Assembly: GCA_964020155.1 (NCBI GenBank)
Contig: OZ026558.1
Location: 2,195,663-2,259,662 of the forward strand
DNA: 64,000 nt
Origin: Chondrilla cf. caribensis
Taxonomy: Eukaryota; Porifera; Demospongiae; Chondrillida; Chondrillidae
Direction: 5' to 3'
The translations under genes were made by a program, and so were the position numbers. The notes beneath the pieces are model-generated. The model saw nothing but the letters and a program-made list of their open reading frames with translations. It searched no databases and was not told the DNA's origin. Shown piece by piece: positions 57,601 to 64,000 of the stretch. Position 1 is the first letter of the stretch; every line of letters starts with the position of its first letter.

Positions 57601-59567
57601 TGTACTTTGAAGAAATTGAACCTTGATTTTGGGGTAGGTTTGCACTGTGTTTTGTTGTGGTGTATATTACAATATTATATATTATAATATTTTGTATACT
57701 TGTATGGTTCTCTAATTAGCTCACCTTTGACATCACAAAGCCAATATATAATCTTTTGGGTGCTGTGATGAGAGGAATTACTGCCAACAACAATTATATC
57801 AACTTTGTTTTGAATGGAGAGAGTGATGACCTGAATAAATATCATCTTATTTCACAACTTGGTCAGGAACATCTGAAGCAGTTTGAGGTTGTAGAGAGAG
57901 GTTATGACACTTACTTTATATCACGTCCTCATGCTTCAACTGGTGAGTTGTGTGTGTTAATGTATTGACAGTGTTGTTGTTGACCATGTTATTGTGTGTT
58001 TCTCTTCAGAGAATGTGGAAAGTTCCCTGACCTCTGAGAAGTCCTCCTCTGAAGTTGTTCCAGTCGATCTCCCATCTCCTCACAACCCACCAGGTATGTT
58101 GTATGTCACAATATGAGAGGACATTGTAGTCTGTAGGACTACTTGAGTAACCTCTTCCACATTTGATCAACCATTGTAAGATCTTCACATCTTACTTTCC
58201 AGTACTTGTATTGTGTGCACCAATAAGTCTAATCCAGTCTCACTTGTACTCAATCTAGTGCAATGACTGCACACTGGGTTCAGTATGTAATCATGTATTA
58301 TGCTGTACAGTGTGAGTATGTATGTATGTGAGTGTGTGTGTGCCTGCATGTATGCCTTCATGTCTGTGTGTTGTTGTATTTCTGTATGTACTTGTCTACA
58401 TACTCACTACATGTACTTGTCTACATACTTGCTACATGTACTTGTCTGCATACTCACTACATGTACTTGTCTACATACTTGCTACATGTACTTGTCTGCA
58501 TACTCACTACATGTACTTGTCTACATACTCACTACATGTACTTGTCTACAGGTGATCAAAGTGAGGTCATTTCTACTGATCCTAAGATAGCACCAGTCAA
58601 TGATCAACCCTCAGTCTATGGTGAGCTAACACACTCTGGACAGATGGTCCAAACTTACAATTGTTAGTTACTATTGTAAGACATCAACTGTATCGTATGT
58701 ACACTACACATACTAGTATATGTCACTTGAGGAGTCCAGTGATGAGGGAGTGAACACACTGTGTAACACACCCCACCATCATGGTGGACCTTACCATGTA
58801 CTGTGTATGAGCCTCAACATCACATTCGATTGTGTGTACTGTATAAAACCTCCATGTTCTGACAGCCATTTTAGTCCTACTCCGTAGACCACCCAACATT
58901 GTGTTCCAACATCTCATTGAGTGTCAGTTGAGTAGATTCACTCTGTAGGACCAAGTGGTTGGGTAGGAATGAGATGTTGTAGGCTGAAGAGGGACTTTAA
59001 CTATGTTCATAGTCTGTGGTACTTGTATGCATACATCCCAATCTGTCCTGTTCCTTTAGTCCTTCAACAGGTAGATTAAGGGTAGTGGAGTGTTGGGAGT
59101 GTAGTTTGCTTCGTTGGGACAAGTTGGGATGACTATATATGCCTATATCTCTCCCTCCATACACTGTGTATCCTAGCAACCCAAGTCCCATAGCTATCCT
59201 CATGCATGTTGTATAGTAGTGAGTGTGTTCTCTCTCTCTATCTCTCCATTTGCCTCTTCCATTGACACATGCACCCACAGACCGTACTCCGTCTGATGCC
59301 GGACTAGAAGGTGTTTGGGATGCTGTACCAGTTTGGGGAAGACTTGCAGTCAAGCTGGGTGTCCCTATTAGTACGGTGGAGTCTCTCCAGCAGAATCCCA
59401 TTGGCTGTCTCAAGGCCCTCCAGCTATGGCAGAGTGGGCGGTACAGAGATAAGGGATTTCCCCCCACCTGGTCCTTCCTATTGGATGCTGTTGAAGATAT
59501 TTCCGGTCCTCTCATCAGAGAGAAGATAGCCGACAGAGTGGCTACTGAGATGACGTGGACTGACTGA
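38286..59567 (+). CDS. NLR-family immune receptor, copy B: complete gene, NACHT-LRR-Death
   Basis: Sixteen exons: 38286-38349, 39178-39255, 39798-39853, 49439-51164, 51430-51557, 52554-52752, 52925-52974, 53053-53154, 53226-53303, 55951-56059, 56358-56509, 57535-57633, 57720-57942, 58010-58093, 58552-58620 and 59281-59567. They sum to 3504 nt, 1167 residues plus stop, and every junction keeps phase with GT-AG borders. The product has a short Ser/Pro/charged N-terminus without a recognised domain, a NACHT NTPase, about nine divergent LRR segments, a Ser/Pro linker and a C-terminal Death-fold domain. By analogy with other animal NLRs it should sense ligands in the cytoplasm and oligomerise on ATP binding, with the Death domain recruiting partners. 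The weakest junction is the 9.6 kb intron between exon 3 and NACHT; the first three exons could belong to another transcript. Confidence 0.8.
38963..39037. repeat. Imperfect hairpin in NLR intron 1
   Basis: ATTGCCTGTACAAGTTCA and its near reverse complement (GAACTTCTACAGGCAAT) surround a short loop. It may be a small foldback remnant. Confidence 0.7.
43278..43493 (-). pseudogene. PHD-finger-like fragment, probably from a retroelement
   Basis: On the - strand HHRAVLCDVCFKWYHAKCV followed by YESLS resembles the C-x2-C...WYH-x2-C core of PHD-like fingers that occur in some LINE-type and other mobile-element proteins. No reverse transcriptase was found beside it. Confidence 0.35.
43651..43681. 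repeat. Palindrome in intron
   Basis: AATCGGTGTATCTAG and its exact complement are separated by one base. It is followed by two copies of GACACTGTTGAATATTTGA-like sequence (43698-43750). Confidence 0.8.
44721..44751 (-). repeat. Interstitial telomere-like repeat (CCCTAA on the + strand)
   Basis: About five CCCTAA units with one CCCTA variant, in the opposite orientation to the tract at 16745-16830. Confidence 0.9.
45546..45605. repeat. (TA)n microsatellite
   Basis: Nearly 60 bp of alternating TA with a single slip near the right end. Confidence 0.95.
45719..45744. repeat. (ATCT)n microsatellite
   Basis: Six tandem ATCT units just after a CpG-rich patch. Confidence 0.9.
46804..48750 (-). 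mobile_element. Tigger/pogo-type DNA transposon, degraded
   Basis: Ends CAGTGTACTCTCGTTAATCC and inverted GGATTCACTG, with TA on each side (46802-46803 and 48751-48752). The 1947 bp element carries a broken transposase on the - strand. It lies inside intron 3 of the NLR gene in the opposite orientation. Confidence 0.85.
47180..48552 (-). pseudogene. Tigger-type transposase, multiple frameshifts
   Basis: From the start (MDTARKRAQCDLTVSQKKEI) there is a helix-turn-helix DNA-binding region, then FKSLENALGMWFSTMQAKKA and GWLSRFKARHGI (CENP-B type second HTH), then the catalytic core: Asp in YNMDEIG, LCTNADGSECLKPLVIGKS and Asp in LLLLDNVTTL. At least three frame breaks and a stop right after DEIG separate these blocks. 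Function would have been TA-specific cut-and-paste transposition; now dead. Confidence 0.85.
49066..49271. mobile_element. MITE with CCGTATAGCGGG ends, well preserved
   Basis: Near-perfect inverted termini of about 37 bp (CCGTATAGCGGGAAATCTTC and its complement), TA on both sides, interior of GCGAAAATTTT words. Same family as 786-1000 but much less degraded. It ends about 165 bp upstream of the NACHT exon. Confidence 0.85.
49439..51164 (+). CDS. NLR copy B exon 4: NACHT domain and first LRRs
   Basis: A single 1726 nt exon after CTACAG. It contains Walker A GAPGCGKTT (encoded near 49714-49740), Walker B LILDGFDE (near 49949-49972), the VTTRPS sensor stretch, GFTDTDIDQYIQHYF of the first helical region and RGMCRIPMVLKIVC of the winged-helix part, typical of NLR NACHT modules. 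A further helical region follows, then LRR-like strands (TLETLSLWGN, NLRKLYLSDF). No stop or frameshift. Downstream the frame runs on into the intron past the GTAGGT donor, which I take as the true end because phase 1 matches the next exon. Confidence 0.9.
51430..53303 (+). CDS. NLR copy B exons 5-9: LRR segments
   Basis: Five small exons (51430-51557, 52554-52752, 52925-52974, 53053-53154, 53226-53303), each with clean splice sites. LRR-like strands: NLKTIALRHAPV, SLRSFGIDWDYV, TLKELDVDMSR and NISELGINYW. The repeats are irregular and short of the L-x-x-L-x-L-x-x-N consensus. The last exon is the one whose end opens the window in copy A (1-49). Confidence 0.75.
51558..52553. other. NLR intron 5, no feature seen
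   Basis: About 1 kb of non-coding sequence between LRR exons. No repeat of known type stands out. Confidence 0.5.
54209..54769. mobile_element. MITE with TGGTACTAATCATA ends, copy B only
   Basis: Inverted ends GGTACTAATCATA and TATGATTAGTACC, with TA on both sides (54207-54208 and 54770-54771). Copy A near 1187 lacks it. The extreme ends resemble those of the 6326-6853 MITE (GGTAC), so the two may be related families. Non-coding. Confidence 0.75.
55029..55220 (+). CDS. Small basic frame inside the TTAA element, hypothetical
   Basis: 63 codons (MWHYVLPLRGSKHGKKIAIK onward), very Lys/Arg-rich. No recognised domain; may be a chance frame. Confidence 0.2.
   Translation: MWHYVLPLRGSKHGKKIAIKEARRCFGGSVREKRRSKIVGRQLRSDLFEKKITFERFSRHHTT
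55566..55579. repeat. Poly-C run
   Basis: Fourteen consecutive C in the TTAA-flanked element. A shorter G run sits near its other end (54841-54847). Confidence 0.95.
55951..57942 (+). CDS. NLR copy B exons 10-13: LRR segments and unknown module
   Basis: Exons 55951-56059, 56358-56509, 57535-57633 and 57720-57942 pair with 1516-1636, 1930-2081, 3688-3786 and 3856-4075 in copy A. Strands such as HITHLRLKCHY, VCHLELRLTP, QLEELILRID and LKKLNLDFG are LRR-like. The last exon (YNLLGAVMRGITANN and later GQEHLKQFEVVERG) is not an obvious LRR. Exon 55951 uses an acceptor shifted relative to copy A. Most differences from copy A in the first three exons change the protein. Confidence 0.75.
58010..58620 (+). 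CDS. NLR copy B exons 14-15: Ser/Pro linker
   Basis: Exons 58010-58093 (ENVESSLTSEKSSSEV and a Pro-rich end) and 58552-58620 (DQSEVISTDPKIAPVND). Both are phase 1-1 and so could be skipped without a frame change. They form a flexible link between the LRRs and the Death domain. Confidence 0.75.
58386..58551. repeat. 25 bp minisatellite ending in the splice acceptor of NLR exon 15
   Basis: Units TGTACTTGTCTACATACTCA plus CTACA, about 6.6 copies. The last unit reads TGTACTTGTCTACAG and supplies the AG acceptor. Copy A (about 4546-4612) has only about 2.6 units. Confidence 0.95.
59281..59567 (+). CDS. NLR copy B exon 16: C-terminal Death-fold domain
   Basis: After CCCACAG the frame runs 95 codons to TGA. 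GRLAVKLGVPISTVESL, GCLKALQLW and PPTWSFLLDAVEDI fit the Death superfamily. Nearly identical to 5351-5637. Position after the LRRs is unusual, since NLR effector domains normally come first. Confidence 0.75.
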
Positions 59568-61466
59568 CCCACATCAGAATATCCTGTTTAATTCGATCTG
59601 ATTTGCAACGTTATCATGTTTTACCCTACCCGTATAATAATCTAATATCCATTCAGTTATTTGTATTACTGCATTATTTCTATTTAAAAGAACTTAGTTT
59701 CTGTATAAACATAGTTATTATTATAACACATGTGCTATGTACACGGTTCAATTTACTATAATAAAATTTAATTATTCATGCAATTCATTAATGTTATTAT
59801 TGCAATTACTGGTCATACCAACTGCATCATATGGCTTCCTGTAGAAGAGAATTGATAAACAATAGGTTGTTTACTGTAAACAATGTGACCATGCATGATT
59901 TACATGACCTTTCAGCAATCTATGTATGAACACAAGCACACATACCTGAACAGATACCATACACACAAACATGTACGTATGTACGATTGTACAAAATGGT
60001 ACAATAAACGTGATATGGTAGAGGCCCATGCTATAGTTCCAGTAATGGTATGGATTGTGAGTGGATGAGCTTTCGCATGGCTAGTTTGTATCCGTCGTAG
60101 ACCTTCATGGTTGATACTTCTACCATCATTTCTTACAATAAAAAAGGAAACTTATCAACACACAAACCATACCAACACACACATGTATGTATGTGTAAAA
60201 ACACATACTGTATACAGAAATGGTACATACATACGTATGACATTGTGCATTTACCTGTAACACATATGCACATACGTATATTATAGGGCTACATTATGTA
60301 GTTTCCCTAATCATGGTTTAATTACATGACAGCATTGAAGAGAAATTAGTCCAGCTAGCTATACTGCATCTACACACTCCCAGAGGTCTCTCACCCTTGC
60401 ATTGTAGAAACACAACACTTTGTGATGAGATGGTTGTCACATTTCCAATAAACCCAACTGACCTATCAACCACTTCCACACAACATCACAGACTGTGAAG
60501 AATGGGACAGAGGACACAGCAGTTAAAGTGGTACGTAATTGCAAGGACAATATACTAGTGGAAGTGGGAGCTGTCCCATAAATTCAGCCACAAACTAGCC
60601 ATGTCTGTCCGACCACCCTGAGTAAATGTACAAATAGACCAGTACACACAGTACACAGTATTCATAGGCATAGGGCAAGGTTTGTCAGGCTGCACCAATA
60701 ATTTCAAAACTATGAAAAATGACATTTGAGAAAAAGCAGTTGTAGTTGAGCTTAAATATCATTATCCGTATACTACTGAATAATGGATGTACTGATTGGA
60801 TTCCTGACCAACACATATCATACTGCTACACCCTTGGTATTCAATGTTCACACTGTGCACACTGTATAATTGTTACACACCAACGTCAACAACACTCCAT
60901 ACATATTGTTACATACATACCTGGTTCATTAACTGGACTGCATTGTCTGAGAGAATAGAATACACTCTTTCCTCATGATCTTGGAGTTCAGCACTGATAC
61001 CTTCCAAAGTCTACAGTTCTAGAAGCAAAGAACACACCACAGTCAGGTGTGGTACACTGGTGAGTTGAAAGGACTGTACATGTGTGTAGGTACAGGTGGA
61101 CAGGTATTGTACATCACACTGTAAAGGCAGGGGAAATGGCTAATATGACAGAAATGGTGGAAAGAGTAGAATTGGTGACATCAAGTGGTCGCCACCTATT
61201 GCAATGAAAAGGCAACAAAATTGCACCAACTTCAGAACAGTTCTCTCCAGACATTTATCTATCTCTACTTGCCCCAACACTGTACTGTATACATTGCCAT
61301 ACATATATACATACATGTGCTGACAACAACACTACACTACATAAAAACGTATGCAGACAGCTAGCACAGTAGCAGGACCAGGCCTTCTTATCCATTCCAC
61401 ACGGAGTTCTCCATGTAGGAGGACTACATGGAGAACTCCACAACAATATCACATTGACCAGCTTAC
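59568..61466. other. 3' flank of NLR copy B, no gene seen
   Basis: 59568-60490 matches the copy A flank and contains the empty sites for the gypsy element and the CGGTAC MITE. 60491-61370 does not align with copy A. No coding region recognised. Confidence 0.55.
61411..61445. repeat. Hairpin in copy B only
   Basis: GAGTTCTCCATGTAG and its exact complement flank GAGGA. Copy A at 12664 has only the left arm. Confidence 0.8.
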
Positions 61467-61710
61467 TTGAGAGAGGGCTGATTGCAAGTCTCAATGGTGT
61501 AGGTGGCATTGCCCACCGCTGTCTCCCCTTGCAGGGCACTTACAGTGAACTTGCTGTAGCGAGGGGCAGGTCCTCTTCAGTGATTGAATAGGGAGATGTG
61601 CCTGGAATGAGGATGAAGTCCTGTATGAGGACTAGGTATCACTGTATCACTAACTGCTGGTTTGTGAGTAGGTGCTGCAATGATAGGAAATCATGCATGT
61701 AAATACACAT

Positions 61711-61711
61711 A

Positions 61712-61789
<78 letters not shown>
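61711..61789. repeat. (GCAC)n/(CA)n microsatellite, copy B
   Basis: A short CGCA run passes into about 30 CA units. Longer than the copy A version. Confidence 0.95.
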
Positions 61790-61794
<5 letters not shown>

Positions 61795-62412
61795 AATATG
61801 CCATATACACATACACACTTCTGTACCTACATACCTACAATACGAACATACTGTAAATGTGCCCCTGTACTGTTCCATCAAATACACATGTACATCCCCA
61901 TATTTTAATGTGTCTGCTCAAATCAACAACAACCAGGCAGTACTCACAGGCTGTTGGTGGTGCATCGTTGATTGAGCATGTGAATATCATTCATTCTCTC
62001 ACATTCCAGGATGAGGTATAGCCTATGACCACATGGAAACATACACACATAATTCACTAAATAACTCACATATTGAATATGGTGTAAGTGTTGTAGCTGC
62101 AACAATAAACAAACAAAGGGTAAACACAGTAAACACCAGATACTGTGGAAAAGAGCAGACAGTGCAAGGATGCTGGGGAGTATGCTGAGTGCAAGGATGA
62201 GCTGGGAGCATGTACGTACATGTGACCTGAGAGATATGTATGCATATTGAGGTTACCAGCCACTGGGAACAGTTATGAATGGTCTAATGTCACTCGGTAT
62301 TATATGTGCTTTTCCTTCAAATCAAGGCTAATTTGTCATTCAGAAGCCAAGAGAATCATACATTTTTTGGCACACAATGTTATTGCAAACTAACTCTGTG
62401 TTATGAAGAGAC

Positions 62413-62555
62413 ATACGGAGTGGTATATTTAGGGGACGTACAGAGTGGTGTCGTGAGTGGACGTACAGAGTGGTGTTGCGAGGGGACGTACAGAGTGGTG
62501 TTGTGAGTGGACGTACAGAGTGGTGTATTGTGGGGTCGTACAGAGTGACATCATC
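62413..62555. repeat. 24 bp minisatellite GACGTACAGAGTGGTGT
   Basis: About six units with GTGAGTG/GCGAGGG variants. In copy A only scattered similar words occur (near 13695), so this array grew in copy B. Confidence 0.9.
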
Positions 62556-62752
62556 ATCAACAACCTCCCACATTAACAGTAAAAAGAGATGACAATTGAA
62601 CTGGCAAAATATGATGCAGTGAAGTTAATATTTAAATAGACAATTTCCCCATTAAGATGCTGATAGCTGCATGTGGATGTAATGTTGAGTGAGTGACTGT
62701 TGTGAGAGACAACATGTGGGTAGTTATCAAATTAGGACTCATTATAGGATGG

Positions 62753-63195
62753 AAATGTGGAGGAAGTAGTTAGCTGAGGTGTGGAGGAAGTAGTTAGCTG
62801 GGGTGTGGAGGAAGTAGTTAGCTGGGGTGTGGAGGAAGTAGTTAGCTGGGGTGTGGAGGAAGTAGTTAGCTGGGGTGTGGAGGAAGTAGTTAGGTGAGGT
62901 GTGGAGGAAGTAGTTAGCTAAGGTGTGGAGGGCGTAATTAGCTGAAATGTGGAGGAAGTAGTTAGCTGGGGTGTGGAGGAAGTAGTTAGCTGAGGTGTGG
63001 AGGAAGTAGTTAGCTGGGGTGTGGAGGAAGTAGTTAGGTGAGGTGCGGAGGAAGTAGTTAGCTAAGGTGTGGAGGGTGTAATTAGCTGAAATGTGGAGGA
63101 AGTAGTTAGCTGGGGTGTGGAGGAAGTAGTTAGCTGAGGTGTGGAGGAAGTAGTTAGCTGGGGTGTGGAGGAAGTAGTTAGCTGAGGTGTGGAGA
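62753..63195. repeat. 24 bp minisatellite, copy B
   Basis: Same unit as 13888-14193 (GTGGAGGAAGTAGTTAGCTG plus four), about 18 copies against 12-13. A higher-order block (GTTAGGTGAGG ... GGGCGTAATTAGCTGAAATG) is present twice. Confidence 0.95.
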
Positions 63196-63694
63196 GAATA
63201 ATTCAACATCACACACATGTGTACAACTCACCTGTTCTCCACCTGACTGATACAACTGGTGTGGAGACTCTCCTGTCTGTTCTGTCCTCAATAAATCCTC
63301 CAATTGTAACTTCGTATTCCACTCCAGAATCGAGGTTCCTCAGGACCACATCAGTATAGGAACCACCATCCAACATGATGTTCCCTTTCACACCGTGGTC
63401 CACTCTATCATATCACACAAAGCATCCCACTGTGGTTGTAGTAGAAGGATCAGGGTCAGTCAACGTGCTCCATGACAGCCTGGTTGTGCAAGATGAGCTA
63501 GATCACAGTGGCTCTGAAGAGATGTACCCAGAGGTTGACCAGACCTGTTGGTGTGAGTAAATGTACAGTCAGATATATATGTACATAGTAGCAAGGAGCA
63601 AGATACACACAAGGTGTGCGTCCTTATTGACACACAAAAAGCAGATTGCAATTAAGGAACTTAGGTGCACTGTGTTAGGTCACTCAAGTATATA

Positions 63695-63853
63695 CAGTCA
63701 AACCTGTATTAAAGACATGTCCTGAGTGACCAGACTATTCGCTATGTCAACCCATCTACATTGAAGTACATCCGTATAAGACCAACAGTCTTTAGAGGTC
63801 TTCATTTACTGGTCCCTCGGGTGGTCTTTGTAACAATTATACAGGTTACCCTG
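63695..63853. mobile_element. Tigger-like MITE, copy B
   Basis: Ends CAGTCAAACCTGTATTAAAG and ACAGGTTACCCTG with TA flanks. Orthologous to 14552-14715, so it predates the duplication. Confidence 0.7.
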
Positions 63854-64000
63854 TACTTATAGCAAAGGCCATGTTAAATATTTAGTCTGGTAACTGGTAC
63901 TCTCTTGAAGAGATTAGTAATAACGTTACTGTAGGTTTAGGTACACACTGCTTGTTTTGTTTCACTCTGCCCACCTATTGATAGAGAGCAACAAAGTATA

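Larger units (their letters stand above)
61467..63460 (-). pseudogene. Ig/FN3 receptor-like gene, copy B (broken)
   Basis: Exons match those of copy A: FN3 at about 63460-63236, Ig-like near 62022-61930, and 61620-61467. The FN3 exon has TGA near 63413 where copy A has TCA. The Ig-like exon has lost its 5' half and acceptor, has an in-frame TGA, and its GTGAGC donor is now TTGAGC. Exon 61620-61467 is 154 nt against 155 in copy A, a frameshift. None of these lesions is shared with copy A, and the copy A stop is absent here. Confidence 0.65.

Noticed and set aside
62742..63218. 158-codon open frame on the - strand
   Set aside because: It is the translation of the 24 bp minisatellite; periodic by construction and located in an intron of a broken gene.

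Overview
This is animal nuclear DNA: AT-rich, with many short GT-AG introns, microsatellites, MITEs, a Ty3/gypsy retroelement and a pogo/Tigger transposon. The gene content is an NLR-type innate immune gene (NACHT, divergent LRRs, Death-fold domain), a NIDO-EGF-FN3 membrane protein, Ig/FN3 receptor exons and C4-type short-collagen relatives. This suggests a marine invertebrate, most likely a sponge. That taxon is an inference from gene content, not from a marker gene.

Layout. The window starts inside the 3' half of an NLR gene on the + strand (copy A, exons up to 5637). A gypsy element (7066-11253) follows, then a decayed Ig/FN3 gene on the - strand (exons seen between 12727 and 16371). A repeat-rich stretch (16.4-21.4 kb) leads to a complete 12-exon - strand gene (28449 down to 21389) that encodes signal peptide, NIDO, seven EGF modules, FN3, one membrane span and a short tail. 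Next come degraded collagen-like copies (30.9-33.2 kb) and a 1.76 kb element with about 470 bp terminal inverted repeats (34373-36134). A complete 16-exon NLR gene on the + strand (copy B, 38286-59567) follows. Its third intron is 9.6 kb long and holds a dead Tigger element and other repeats. A second decayed Ig/FN3 copy (61.5-63.5 kb) closes the window.

Positions 1 to about 14850 and 53255 to 64000 are two copies of one ancestral block. They differ by transposon insertions, and the uninterrupted copy shows the original target for each. The gypsy element and two MITEs sit only in copy A. Two other MITE-like elements sit only in copy B.

Main biology. The NLR has its Death-fold domain at the C-terminus, after the LRRs, and only a short Ser/Pro-rich N-terminus before NACHT. 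Between the copies the Death exon is nearly unchanged. Three LRR exons carry almost only amino-acid-changing differences, while an adjacent intron is more conserved than its exon. This pattern fits diversifying selection on a recognition surface. The neighbouring Ig/FN3 gene is broken in both copies by different mutations. The NIDO-EGF gene is intact except for one in-frame stop in an EGF exon that could be skipped without changing frame.

All exon models were made by eye from splice signals, reading phase and protein motifs. No database search or transcript data were used, so boundaries may be off by a base or two.
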